Shown here one piece after another: positions 52,757 to 61,858 of a stretch of DNA of 64,000 nt. The stretch lies in assembly GCF_023100805.1 (NCBI RefSeq), contig NZ_CP095855.1, positions 3,327,001 through 3,391,000 of the forward strand, read 5' to 3'. Numbering within the stretch: the first letter of the stretch is position 1; each line of letters begins with the position of its first letter. The notes below the pieces were generated by a model. That model saw only the letters and a list, made by a program, of their open reading frames with translations. It was not told where the DNA came from and did not search any database. Origin of the DNA: Chitinophaga filiformis. Lineage in GTDB: Bacteria; Bacteroidota; Bacteroidia; Chitinophagales; Chitinophagaceae. The position numbers were made by a program, and so were the translations under genes.

Positions 52757-53689
52757 ATGCTAATGAGTACAGCAGCGACGTTTAAAAATGAGCAGCCGGT
52801 AAAATTTATCAGCACTGATTCCCTGTTGATGGCGTATCTCGAATATGGCCCCGGTAATGGCTGGCCGGTAATTTTATCGCATGGATTTCCTTATGACGTG
52901 TCTGCATTCGAAGAGGTCGCTCCGATTTTAGCGCAGGCAGGTGCGCGGGTCATTGTTCCGTATACCCGTGGATTTGGGCCAACCAGGTTTAAATCTGATG
53001 ATATGATGCGTAACGGACAGCAGGCAGCGCGTGGCGCAGATCTGATCCAGCTATCGGATGCCTTAGGCATAACGCGTCCGATCCTTGCAGGATTTGACTG
53101 GGGAGGAAATGCATCCTGTGTCGCGGCGGCGCTGTGGCCGGAGAAAGTTGGCGGGCTGGTGTCCTATGCGGGTTACGACGTGATAGATATTGAAGAACAA
53201 AGACATACTTATGTACCATCGCTGGAACGCACATGCTGGTATCAGCATCTCTTTCAGTCCGAACGTGGGCGTGAGTGCCTGTATAAATACCGCCATGAAA
53301 TTGGCCGGATGTTGTGGAGTGAATGGTCGCCTAAATGGCAATTTGGAGAAGATACTTATACAAGAGCCGCTGCAGCTTTCGAAAATCCTGACTTTGTGGA
53401 TGTGGTAATACATAGTTACCGCTTTATGCATGGCCTCGAGGCTGGTGATCCTGCGTTGCAGCCGCTTGAAGACCGTTTGGCGCAAAAGCCGGAGATAATA
53501 ATTCCAACGGTGACTATCGATGGTACGAATGACCCTTTAAAGCCGGGCGGAACAGCAGATCATGCCAGTTTATTCGTTGGTCAGCATCAACATGTGGTTG
53601 TAGATGCAGGACACAATGTGCCACAGGAAGCGCCCCCGGTATTTGCAGAGGCTGTGCTGAGGGTTCACAATTGGCTGGTGGCGGAGTAG
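52757..53689 (+). CDS. Alpha/beta hydrolase, epoxide-hydrolase-like
   Basis: The product has 310 residues from ATG 52757; another in-frame ATG follows six bases later, and a longer start at 52670 would run across the terminator hairpin, so it is rejected. SHGFPYDV is the HG oxyanion motif. The nucleophile is the aspartate in LAGFDWGGNASC, as in epoxide hydrolases and haloalkane dehalogenases rather than esterases (which have Ser). The final His is in DAGHNVPQEA. It probably opens epoxides or related electrophiles. Its terminator is convergent with the next SDR. Confidence 0.85.
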   Translation: MLMSTAATFKNEQPVKFISTDSLLMAYLEYGPGNGWPVILSHGFPYDVSAFEEVAPILAQAGARVIVPYTRGFGPTRFKSDDMMRNGQQAARGADLIQLSDALGITRPILAGFDWGGNASCVAAALWPEKVGGLVSYAGYDVIDIEEQRHTYVPSLERTCWYQHLFQSERGRECLYKYRHEIGRMLWSEWSPKWQFGEDTYTRAAAAFENPDFVDVVIHSYRFMHGLEAGDPALQPLEDRLAQKPEIIIPTVTIDGTNDPLKPGGTADHASLFVGQHQHVVVDAGHNVPQEAPPVFAEAVLRVHNWLVAE

Positions 53690-53704
53690 GAAATGTATAA
53701 ACTG

Positions 53705-53740
53705 GAAGGCCGGAGATATTACCTGTTATCTCAGGCCTTC
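53705..53740. terminator. Bidirectional hairpin between convergent genes
   Basis: A 14-bp stem with one mismatch (53705-53718 with 53727-53740) and an 8-base loop is placed between the hydrolase and the next SDR. Confidence 0.7.
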
Positions 53741-53786
53741 GCCATTTTGTACGGGTGGAGGCAGATGCCCGAACCCTGGCTATTAT

Positions 53787-54584
53787 TTAGTTAACTACCG
53801 GGAAGTTTCCGCCATCAATAGTGAGATTCGCACCGGTAATATAGGATGCCGCAGGTGTTACCAGGAAGTAAACCAGTTCAGCCGTTTCTTCCGGCGCGGC
53901 CATTCTTCCCAGTGGTACACCGCCTACTCTCCGGAAAAGGTTCTCAGTCATTTCTTCTACAGTAATACCGGCCTGTTTGGCACAATCCTCCAGAAAGGCG
54001 GTCATAGCTTCTGTTTTATTTAAACCGGGAGATACAGTGACAACTCTTATACCTTTGCCGGCCACCTCTGTAGCCAATGCTTTGCTGTAGGTGTTCAATG
54101 CCGCTTTTGCAGCACTATAAGCCATAGTGGCTTCCCAGAGGGTGAACTGACTGCTGGTAGTGGAGATATGAATGATCACGCCACTTTTGCGCTCCAGCAT
54201 TTTAGGTAGCAAAGCCCTGTCCAGGCGAACTGAAGAAAGCAGGTTGATCTGCAGGGCCTGGTTCCAGTGTTCGTCGGTCAGGGTACTAAATCCTCCTCCC
54301 GGAAATGTGTTTGCGCCCATGTTATTGATCAGTATGTCGATGTGCCCGAATTGCTCATGAATGAAATTGGCTACTTTGTTTACCTCTTCAGTCCGTGCCA
54401 GGTCGGCAGGAATGAAAGTATATGTAGCATCCTGTTCTTCCGGTTGGTTTCTGGCCGTGACAATAACAGTTGCGCCTGCCTGCTGTAATCTTTTAACGAT
54501 AGCTCTGCCAATACCTTTTGTTCCCCCGGTTACCAGGGCAATTTTACCGTTTAATACCCCATTGGTTGTTTGTGTACTTTCCAT
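53787..54584 (-). CDS. Short-chain dehydrogenase/reductase
   Basis: The product has 265 residues. The signature loop is VTGGTKGIGRAIV, and the active site has ISTTSSQFTLWEATMAYSAA followed by K (Y-x-x-x-K). INNMGAN replaces the usual NNAG with a methionine, a small but real deviation. It is divergent from an HxlR gene, its probable regulator, across 162 bases. Confidence 0.85.
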   Translation of the reverse strand: MESTQTTNGVLNGKIALVTGGTKGIGRAIVKRLQQAGATVIVTARNQPEEQDATYTFIPADLARTEEVNKVANFIHEQFGHIDILINNMGANTFPGGGFSTLTDEHWNQALQINLLSSVRLDRALLPKMLERKSGVIIHISTTSSQFTLWEATMAYSAAKAALNTYSKALATEVAGKGIRVVTVSPGLNKTEAMTAFLEDCAKQAGITVEEMTENLFRRVGGVPLGRMAAPEETAELVYFLVTPAASYITGANLTIDGGNFPVVN

Positions 54585-54696
54585 GCCAGATTTTTTTAAA
54601 TACGTGTTATTCGTTTACTGAAAAAATAGATTTACTTTAGTTTCATAAAGTAACTAAAACTGTTGCTTGTAATTATTCACGCAACACTAATTGGCA

Positions 54697-54745
54697 GTAA
54701 CGTTCATGTAACTAAAAGCCGAAAAGTGGTAACATTCATGTAACC
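54697..54745. promoter_or_regulatory. Repeated operator candidate before the HxlR gene
   Basis: Two near-identical copies of GTAAC(G/A)TTCATGTAAC(T/C) lie at 54697-54712 and 54729-54745, 32 bases apart, the second ending one base before the HxlR ATG. A third, looser copy (TTCATAAAGTAACTAAA) is near 54641-54657. They are in the divergent region shared with the SDR gene. HxlR proteins typically bind such direct or inverted repeats to control themselves and their divergent neighbour. Confidence 0.6.
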
Positions 54746-54746
54746 A

Positions 54747-55106
54747 ATGAAGAAATTCAAAGAACATACATCCACTTGTCCCATCGTTCATATGATGACC
54801 TATATTGGCGGGAAATGGAAACCCATTATCCTGGGGCGGTTGTTAAACGGAACTGTCCGGTTTGGAAAGCTGGCAGCGCAAATACCGGATATATCGCGTA
54901 AGATATTGACTGAACAACTGAAAGAGTTGGAGGGGGATGGATTAATTATCCGGCATAGCTATAACGAGAAGCCGCCGCGGGTTGAATATGAGTTAAGCGA
55001 GATCGGACAGTCGGTTATCCCTGTTTTATTGGCAATGACTGCTTTAGGGGAGCAAATGCATAATGCGATAACTAAGCATAAGCGTGGGGTTATGCAGGCG
55101 CAGTGA
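54747..55106 (+). CDS. HxlR-type winged-helix transcriptional regulator
   Basis: The product has 119 residues, normal for the family. TCPIVHMMTYIGGKWKPIIL is the hallmark start with a cysteine near residue 10. RKILTEQLKELEGDGLIIR is the DNA-reading helix region and PPRVEYELSEIG is the wing. Family members such as HypR and YodB sense thiol-reactive compounds through the N-terminal cysteine. Adjacent SDR suggests the same aldehyde or quinone stress here. Confidence 0.88.
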   Translation: MKKFKEHTSTCPIVHMMTYIGGKWKPIILGRLLNGTVRFGKLAAQIPDISRKILTEQLKELEGDGLIIRHSYNEKPPRVEYELSEIGQSVIPVLLAMTALGEQMHNAITKHKRGVMQAQ

Positions 55107-55430
55107 TAAATAGCGGATTGGGCAAGTGAGTTTTGACAGCATTGCCTGCAACGCCAGTGTCCAAACGAATATTAAAGGGAACAAGAATTATTGCAGAACA
55201 AGTTGAAACTTGCAGTGATAGCTGGTTTATTTATCTCCCATGCTTATGCCAAGAAATTCTGACAATGTTGATTCAATAGCCGCCCGGCATACAGCGTGTA
55301 AAATGATAAAGGCGTTTAAACATAATCTGCGGCACATTCTGGATCTATAGAGAGAGTTATTGACCATCTGAACATACGTAGACTTAGTCAATTTTTGAGC
55401 ACCATTTTAAGACATCCATTTAAAAAAAAA
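55107..55430. other. Intergenic region, probable remnant
   Basis: No real gene. A short frame from 55203 reads LKLAVIAGLFISHAYAKKF and then stops, which looks like an orphan signal peptide from a lost exported protein. Nothing else is recognised. Confidence 0.35.
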
Positions 55431-57008
55431 TCAGTCAATTTTCAAAATTGCATTTGCGATAAAGAATAAACATATAAGGCCCACCAGATATTGAGCAAAG
55501 AAGAATGCTACAAGGCGGATACTTTTGAAAGACAACTTATCGAAGTTAACTTTTAAGGAGAAAAAGATATATGCGGTATAAAGAAATATGTAAAAATACT
55601 TCCTCACATAGTACATCTTAGGATAGACATATCTATTAACTTCTGTTGCCTCAAGCTCGAATGGATAGACGGATTGAATTTGCGTCCATAGTAAACTGTT
55701 GCTGAGAAAGAAGAGGAACAGGAAAAACAATGTCCACCCGACAATATTCCCTTTTGCATAGCCGTGATTCCACCATATTTTATCAAGATAATTAACAGAC
55801 ATATCCCACCAGGTACCACTACTAGCTTTGAAGTTCCGGTACTCAATGTCCAGACGCTTATAAGAGTCAGATTTGCCCTCCTTTCTGAATTTGTTTAACA
55901 GATTTTCATAAGTGTTGTAGGCAATGTCTTTTGTTGAATCTTGTGTAAATAATAGTGCTACCTGTGCCGGATAATTGAAAGAAATGTCCTCAAAATTGGT
56001 ATTAAAGACCTCCAGCATACACTTCGTTAAGTTTGGCAAAAGTGCCAAATTAAGTGTGGAAGGGAGCTTATCACAGTTGACGAACCTCACGGTGTCGGCC
56101 TTAATGGAAAGGAATGAGGCATTGGATCCAAAATTACAATTTATAAAGGTAATATTTACCGTATCTGCATTGTCTCTTTCTGGAAATGGAGCATTGATAT
56201 AGCAATGCTCAAATACAATTTCAAGAAAATTTCGTTTTGCGGGCTGTAACGCATTATTCTTTGTAACTTCTTTATTCTGAAAATAAATCAGAGAGGAGAT
56301 GGTGTCGTTATAAAATTTGATCTTTTGGTGTTTAAATTCATTTAAAGAGATGGATAAATCATTAATATTAGTAAAAGTGATATAAATCCTGGAAGTATCT
56401 GCCGAAAACTTATTGCCTGAGATGTCGAGTTCGTCTATATTACCACCACTAATACGTATATCAGATCCAATGCTATTAAATTCAAGATTTGTAGATCCCG
56501 AACATTGACTGAATGCGATCTCCTTAAAGTTATTTCGTTCGATGTATAAAGGTTCCTTAAAAATGGCATTCGTGAAATTAAACCGACTATCCTCTGGTAT
56601 TTCCAGGTCAGTGACTATAAGGCCATGAATGAATTCAAAGGCGCTGCCAGTTGAAAATTTCTCATAGTCCCAATTATTTATACCACCCGTCCAATAGCGG
56701 ACGCAATTTTCGATCCCCATCTTCTTATCAAACGACAAGGTGTCATGTCGGTTTTTTGCAAACTGATTTAAACTCTTGCAAAAGAAAAAACTGCATAGAA
56801 AATTATCCTCAAGAGTGTTTATATAAGGCAAAGCAACATTTGTTAAGAACGCAACATTTTCTCCATGATATTCCTTTATTTCCAAGGCTGCCTTACTATT
56901 GTTCTCATTGTAAGTAATTGTATCATACTGGCAATATGTAGCATGGTGCCAAATTAATCCTAACAAAAGAAGCGAGCATTTTGAAAAGAATTGGCTATCG
57001 ATCTTCAT
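55431..57008 (-). CDS. Hypothetical exported protein with beta-helix-like middle and C-terminal membrane helices
   Basis: The product has 525 residues. It has a signal peptide (SKCSLLLLGLIWHHATYCQ), a long middle part (about 120-330) with short repeats such as IRISGGNIDELDISGNKF and VNITFINCNFGSNASF, which look like a pentapeptide- or beta-helix-type coil, and three to four membrane helices at the end (about 410-525). It is AT-richer than neighbours and has many Ile, Asn and Phe codons. I know no family; an acquired gene is plausible. Confidence 0.6.
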   Translation of the reverse strand: MKIDSQFFSKCSLLLLGLIWHHATYCQYDTITYNENNSKAALEIKEYHGENVAFLTNVALPYINTLEDNFLCSFFFCKSLNQFAKNRHDTLSFDKKMGIENCVRYWTGGINNWDYEKFSTGSAFEFIHGLIVTDLEIPEDSRFNFTNAIFKEPLYIERNNFKEIAFSQCSGSTNLEFNSIGSDIRISGGNIDELDISGNKFSADTSRIYITFTNINDLSISLNEFKHQKIKFYNDTISSLIYFQNKEVTKNNALQPAKRNFLEIVFEHCYINAPFPERDNADTVNITFINCNFGSNASFLSIKADTVRFVNCDKLPSTLNLALLPNLTKCMLEVFNTNFEDISFNYPAQVALLFTQDSTKDIAYNTYENLLNKFRKEGKSDSYKRLDIEYRNFKASSGTWWDMSVNYLDKIWWNHGYAKGNIVGWTLFFLFLFFLSNSLLWTQIQSVYPFELEATEVNRYVYPKMYYVRKYFYIFLYTAYIFFSLKVNFDKLSFKSIRLVAFFFAQYLVGLICLFFIANAILKID

Positions 57009-57321
57009 ACTAGTAGGAGACTAGGTTAATGAGATTTTGGGATTATAAATACGATAACAACATAATTGGTGTAACTCGGTAAGAGGAATATACTAAGATT
57101 ACGGTAGTTTATGTGAATCTAAGCAAAATGATCGGGAATATAAAATTATTTAAGCGATAAGTATAGGCAATCAATAGGAATTGCCAATGGTTATAAAATG
57201 CCTGTTCTCTAAAACTACTTTATAAAGATTCATCAGAAATCTAAACATTTTCTTTCCCTGGATGTTCTTTTTGTTGACGTGTCCTTTGCTCGCGAATTAA
57301 ATATTATTAGATTATAAGAAG
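57009..57321. other. AT-rich intergenic region
   Basis: 313 bases with no gene seen. The AT content is higher than the flanking operons, and no hairpin terminator was recognised. Confidence 0.4.
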
Positions 57322-57531
57322 ATGGCCCATAAAGTTATACTCGGTTTACCTGGAATAGAAGTGAGCAATTCAAATGCGGCTTTTGTAATAAAAAAAGATG
57401 GTAAACAAATCGGAAAAATTTCAATATCCAGGGGAGGAGTTGAATATTTTAAAGGTAGAAGGCAGCGTCCAATTAAAATGAACTGGACGAAATTTGATGA
57501 AATGATCCTTGAATTTAACAAGGCTAAATAA
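57322..57531 (+). CDS. Small conserved hypothetical protein (69 residues)
   Basis: MAHKVILGLPGIEVSNSNAA starts a short beta-rich protein with KDGKQIGKISISRGGVEYFK and a helical end WTKFDEMILEFNKAK. I have seen similar small proteins (KDGEK-GTLxISKGxIEW pattern) in Bacteroidota as uncharacterised proteins. Role unknown. The gene stands 29 bases ahead of the next ORF, suggesting an operon. Confidence 0.65.
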   Translation: MAHKVILGLPGIEVSNSNAAFVIKKDGKQIGKISISRGGVEYFKGRRQRPIKMNWTKFDEMILEFNKAK

Positions 57532-57560
57532 CCTGTTACCTTTAATAGGATATTCTGATT

Positions 57561-58058
57561 ATGATAGCTAAAGATCAAATGTTGACGTCCATTTTATTTT
57601 TATTTGCAACGGCATCTTGTATTGATAATTCTCAGCCTGATACAACAAAAAGCGGTACAAGCCAAATGAAAGCAGTTGTTAAGAGGGATACTTTATTTGT
57701 AAGGAAAGAGGATTTGGCCAACAATGAGTTTAGGATGGCGATTATGAAACAAATTGCCATCGAGAGGGATTATAGAAAGCTGGATACATTAATTACCTTA
57801 CTTGATAAGAGGGGACTTTCGTTTTGTCAATTTATAAAGAGATTGTACGAACTAGATGATTCATGTTTTGCCCTGGCGAGAAGTCAGTTCCCTGACCCTT
57901 CACAGCAAAGTGATCTCTCTAATGTTCATGATAAAGCAATCAAGCGGGCAGAAGCAAATTATATGAAGGAATTAAATCTAAGTGAAAGTTGGGCATTATT
58001 TGCGGAGGTGGTATATGGTTTTGATGGGAGGATTAAAAATTACTGTGGTGCTTATTAG
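57561..58058 (+). CDS. Hypothetical lipoprotein
   Basis: The product has 165 residues with a signal that ends FATASCIDNS (cysteine at 20), preceded by a hydrophobic run (SILFLFATAS). A start at 57579 (MLTSIL) would be closer to the usual length of a lipoprotein leader. The remainder is helical and charged (IAIERDYRKLDTLITLLDKR). No family is recognised. Confidence 0.55.
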   Translation: MIAKDQMLTSILFLFATASCIDNSQPDTTKSGTSQMKAVVKRDTLFVRKEDLANNEFRMAIMKQIAIERDYRKLDTLITLLDKRGLSFCQFIKRLYELDDSCFALARSQFPDPSQQSDLSNVHDKAIKRAEANYMKELNLSESWALFAEVVYGFDGRIKNYCGAY

Positions 58059-58103
58059 TTTATGTTGGAAACGGCACCGAGATAATAAGAAGCAAACAAT
58101 CTG

Positions 58104-58598
58104 TTAATGTTCCAGGGAGGTGTGGCCTACTCTATTGGCCAGCAAAAGTAACATCTGAAGATAGATCAGTATAGCGTCTTTTTTATCATCATGTATTCCC
58201 TCCACTTCATCCCTTATCATTTTAAAAAGCATCCCTATGGTGGCCGCCTGTCCACGCGGTAAGTTGCTGATAATTCCCCTGAAGTTGAAAATTGAATCCT
58301 GTTTGAACAATTTGGTCATATAGGGATATTGCTCAAAATATAGTGGGCTTACTTTGCAACAATGCAAAATTGATCTGCAAGACAAGCTCCAGGCAACACT
58401 GCTGCCAGGCTTTATAAAAATAAGGTCTCCTGCCGCAAGAAAGGAAAGATGTTTTTCCCGGAAAACAAACCCTGTTCCCGATACTAACTGAAAGATCTGA
58501 TAAGCATCGTCATTTAGATGCTCTTCGAGTAAATTTGCACTTGTATAGCATCTGATGGTCAAGTCGTTATTTTCCTGCATTGTAATCTTTTGGATCAT
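58104..58598 (-). CDS. AraC-type sensor domain lacking its DNA-binding half
   Basis: The product has 164 residues. It corresponds to the cupin sensor and helical linker of the AraC protein encoded just upstream (58761-59711), with shared spacing of motifs such as IFQLVSGTGFVF/LSFLAAGDLIFIKPG and the linker YLQMLLLLANRVG versus LQLLLLESQRAG. It ends in a stop codon right where the helix-turn-helix pair should begin, and the remaining 45 bases to the next feature do not encode it. It may be a decayed regulator or a working stand-alone sensor. Alternative start at codon 7. Confidence 0.65.
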   Translation of the reverse strand: MIQKITMQENNDLTIRCYTSANLLEEHLNDDAYQIFQLVSGTGFVFREKHLSFLAAGDLIFIKPGSSVAWSLSCRSILHCCKVSPLYFEQYPYMTKLFKQDSIFNFRGIISNLPRGQAATIGMLFKMIRDEVEGIHDDKKDAILIYLQMLLLLANRVGHTSLEH

Positions 58599-58760
58599 GA
58601 TTCTGTAATGCTAAAGTTTTTGCCTTTTTGCAGGCTGTGGGAATGTGTCCCGGTCTTGCAATCCCGGAAGTAGCAACAGCGGCAGGTAATAATTATAATC
58701 ATCTTTATGATTAATTACCCTATGTATAAAGGAGCTGGGAATGTGGTGTATAGTGGTTCT

Positions 58761-59711
58761 TTAAACCGAACCTACCCTTACAGTATTGACCGTTTTTCGA
58801 TACGCCAGGGGGGAAATATTCTCTTTTTTCTTGAAAAAGGAAGTAAAGGCCGCCTGTCCTGAAAATCCAAGGCCGTCGCTAATCTCATTTATTCCCCAAT
58901 CGGTATGAACAAGCAGCGATTTTGCTTCGTGAAGCAAGCGTTCCTGGATGTGATCTCTGACGGTTTTACCCGTATGTTTCTTTACAAGCGAGTTGAGGTA
59001 GTTGGGATGTACATGCAGTTCATCTGCAAATTCAGTTGCTGTTTTTAGTTTGCTTAACGCGTTGCGGTTTTGTACCTGAAAAGAGGCCTCCAGCAATGAC
59101 AGGAACTTGTATATATGACCATAACTTTCCTGCACTTCCGTCTGCATACGATTTTTTCCTGCCCGCTGACTTTCCAGTAAGAGTAACTGCAGCTGCAGCA
59201 TAATTGCCTGTTTGTTGTCTTCGCTATCGCTTTGAGCTTCTCTCAGCATCGTCGAAAAATACCCATTGATAGCGGCTGATTGATCTTCCTGCAACTGGAC
59301 AACTGCTTTGTCCGGCGAAAAATAAGGGAACTGTCTTAACCACTGCAGCACATGCTCAGCATCGCGGCCAAAAAAGTCAGGGTGTATCAAACAAAAGTGG
59401 CCACCAGTTTCTTTTGATGTGGTTTGCCAGGATACAATCTCGTCAGGATGTAGAAACCCGATCTCATTTGGTCCCATTTCATACTGGTGGAGGCCCACCG
59501 TAAGTATGCCTGTTCCGGAGGTCATATGGAATATCTTGTAGAATTTCCGGCGATGTGGTGAGATGTAATCCTTAACAGGATAGGTTTCTCTATTCTGAAT
59601 GACAAAATAATTGGAATCCACCGGATAATGCTGCACATCGAGCAATGGTACTTTATAACTCTCTGTAGCGAAAGTTTCAAGCTCTTTCCTTGGTATTGAA
59701 GAATTTTCCAT
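58761..59711 (-). CDS. AraC-family transcriptional regulator
   Basis: The product has 316 residues. A cupin sensor domain covers about 30-110 (FHMTSGTGILTVGLHQYEMG, FLHPDEIVSW), then a linker, and an AraC helix-turn-helix pair at the end (FADELHVHPNYLNSLVKKHT, then ISDGLGFSGQAAFTSFFKKK). It lies after an SDR gene on the same strand at a gap of 150 bases and is a likely regulator of it and the DJ-1-like gene. Confidence 0.9.
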   Translation of the reverse strand: MENSSIPRKELETFATESYKVPLLDVQHYPVDSNYFVIQNRETYPVKDYISPHRRKFYKIFHMTSGTGILTVGLHQYEMGPNEIGFLHPDEIVSWQTTSKETGGHFCLIHPDFFGRDAEHVLQWLRQFPYFSPDKAVVQLQEDQSAAINGYFSTMLREAQSDSEDNKQAIMLQLQLLLLESQRAGKNRMQTEVQESYGHIYKFLSLLEASFQVQNRNALSKLKTATEFADELHVHPNYLNSLVKKHTGKTVRDHIQERLLHEAKSLLVHTDWGINEISDGLGFSGQAAFTSFFKKKENISPLAYRKTVNTVRVGSV

Positions 59712-59861
59712 ACTACTATGCCTAAAAATACTTAAGAAAAATCAACAAATTGTATTTACTGATAAAGCATTGTTGGTATGCTAATTTACCGAAAAATACT
59801 TTTAAATATGTATGACCGGGCTTCTACAGGACCGGTCATACATATTTCATCGACCAGGCTT

Positions 59862-60701
59862 CTAAAAATCGGTAGACCTGCTAATGCTTTCATATGCCTT
59901 CAGATCTGCCTGTAAGGCTTCAATTTTACCATTGGCCATACCGAATGAGTCCGAACCCAGGAACAGGTGCAATGGTTTGGTTTCCATTTCTGCTACCTGA
60001 ATTAGCGCTGCTGCTGCTTTTTCAGGGTCTCCCGGCTGGTTGCCGATGATTTGCTCATTGTGGATTACTTCCAGGTCACGCGCCTCTTTATATTCACTGA
60101 TAGGCGAAGCAGCGGTACGAAGTGAACCCTGCAGCAGGAAATTGGTTTTGAAATAGCCCGGATAGACAATGGTTGCAGATACGCCCATGGATTTAATTTC
60201 GGCAGACAGTGCTTCTGTCAATCCCGCTACCGCAAACTTAGTGGCGTTATAGATACCCCATCCAGGGAAGGTGCCCAGGAAACCGGCTATAGAAGAGATA
60301 TTGAAAAACGCCCCGGATTTCTTCTCGCGGTAATGCGGCATCACGTTGCGGATCACGTTCAATGTGCCGAACACATTTACGTCAAAGTTGCTGCGGGCTT
60401 CTTCATCAGTCAATTCTTCCAGCGTGCCTAGTTGTCCATAGCCGGCGTTGTTAACCACAACATCAATTCCACCGAGTTTGGCGATTATTTGCTTAACTGC
60501 CTGCTGAACGCTCCCGTTGCTGTTTAAGTCAACCTGAAGGGGCAGAAAGTTGTCACCCTTATAGTTTACTTCCTTACTTAGCATATCAGCATCTCTTGAA
60601 GTTGCTGCTACTTTATATCCTTCCTTAAGTAAGCGTTGTACCAGTGCCAGGCCTAAGCCTTTTGAAGCACCTGTGATAAACCAAGTTTTTTTCGTAGTCA
60701 T
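59862..60701 (-). CDS. Short-chain dehydrogenase/reductase
   Basis: The product has 279 residues. Loop FITGASKGLGLALVQ, NNAGYGQLG and active site NISSIAGFLGTFPGWGIYNA followed by TK (Y-x-x-x-K) are complete. This is the oxidoreductase group that acts on aldehydes and ketones with NADPH. It lies 106 bases after the DJ-1-like gene on the same strand, making an operon plausible. Confidence 0.9.
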   Translation of the reverse strand: MTTKKTWFITGASKGLGLALVQRLLKEGYKVAATSRDADMLSKEVNYKGDNFLPLQVDLNSNGSVQQAVKQIIAKLGGIDVVVNNAGYGQLGTLEELTDEEARSNFDVNVFGTLNVIRNVMPHYREKKSGAFFNISSIAGFLGTFPGWGIYNATKFAVAGLTEALSAEIKSMGVSATIVYPGYFKTNFLLQGSLRTAASPISEYKEARDLEVIHNEQIIGNQPGDPEKAAAALIQVAEMETKPLHLFLGSDSFGMANGKIEALQADLKAYESISRSTDF

Positions 60702-60807
60702 GATTTTTTTATTTTTTATTTATTTGTGTGTAACAAAGTTGATACATATTTGCCGGGAGGTGTTTACTCAGATAACAGGGAAATTTGCGACTTTCAAATA
60801 TGCATGC

Positions 60808-61374
60808 TTACCTGATTTCAGCAGCTATTGCCTGTATAAACGCCTGGTTCATGGCGGGAATATCAGACGGCATGCGGCTGGTAATGAGTTTACCATCAAC
60901 GACAACTTCCTGATCCAGTACCTCTGCACCTGCATTTCTAAGATCAGTGCGGATGGCATACCAACCGGTCACCTTCTTTCCTCTCACAACATCTGCTTCA
61001 ACCAGCAACCATGGGCCATGGCAGATGGATGCGATCAACATACCTTTTTCTGCAGCTGTACGTACCAGTTCTACTGCCTTCGGAACTATGCGCAGCTTAT
61101 CCGGACTGATAACCCCACCAGGAAGATAAAGCGCATCATATTCCTCAAGGTCAACCTGCTCCAGGCTTATATCTGGTGTGATATACTCACCTGATATATT
61201 GGACATTCCAGATGCGGCATCATAAATCACACCGTGTATAGGTTGAGTGTCTAAAGCCGCTAACGTTATTATCGCACCAGCATCCTGTAATGCATGGAAT
61301 GGCTCAAATAGTTCTGCCTGTTCAAACCCGTTTGTTGCAATCATTAAAACACGGGCGTTATTAATTTTAGTCAT
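60808..61374 (-). CDS. DJ-1/PfpI-family protein
   Basis: The product has 188 residues. MIATNGFEQAELFEP near 12-26 has the Glu that pairs with the catalytic cysteine, and the nucleophile elbow is ASICHGPWLLVEA near 115-127 with Cys followed by His. Family members are proposed to be deglycases or glyoxalases, or chaperones/proteases, and generally respond to aldehyde stress. It precedes the SDR gene, forming a likely detoxification unit with the AraC gene. Confidence 0.9.
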   Translation of the reverse strand: MTKINNARVLMIATNGFEQAELFEPFHALQDAGAIITLAALDTQPIHGVIYDAASGMSNISGEYITPDISLEQVDLEEYDALYLPGGVISPDKLRIVPKAVELVRTAAEKGMLIASICHGPWLLVEADVVRGKKVTGWYAIRTDLRNAGAEVLDQEVVVDGKLITSRMPSDIPAMNQAFIQAIAAEIR

Positions 61375-61629
61375 GGTTGAATATTTTGAAGATGAATTAG
61401 TTTGTTGGTTGGATGATTTTCTGTTGTATCATCCGCGTGTTTGTGATAGTGCAAAGAACGATAGAAGTGGGAGAGAAGGGGTTATTTGAATAGCAGGGAT
61501 TTTTTCGAATTTCAAATATTTGTTTGCTCTTAATAGTTGAGCAATTATTTGGTCAGGGAAAGTTGGGCTTGGGAGATGGGAGACTCTGTTAAGTGAATGT
61601 GCTTTTGGAAACTGTGCTGTTCGATACAT

Positions 61630-61734
61630 ATTCGTTTCGATAGGCTTTGAGATAGCTTTATCTTACGTTCATTTCACGTTGAAGACGCAAGATGAACGTA
61701 AGATAAAGCCATCTCAAAGCCTATCGGAACGAAT
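61630..61734. repeat. 43-bp near-perfect inverted repeat
   Basis: Bases 61630-61672 and 61692-61734 are reverse complements at 41 of 43 positions around a 19-base loop; the two differences still leave G-U pairs in one transcript. It lies between the divergent DJ-1-like and LytTR-region genes, so it is not an ordinary terminator for either. It could be a MITE-like mobile repeat, a strong RNA hairpin or a DNA cruciform site. Confidence 0.85.
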
Positions 61735-61858
61735 CTAATAGCCGTATCTTTTAAAATTTAAGCATCGATTTGATCCATAAATAGTCACTTTTCATTAAAT
61801 TAGGAGAGTATTGTTGATCTCCTGTTCCCGCGAACAAATTCATTTTAAAAGAAAAAAC

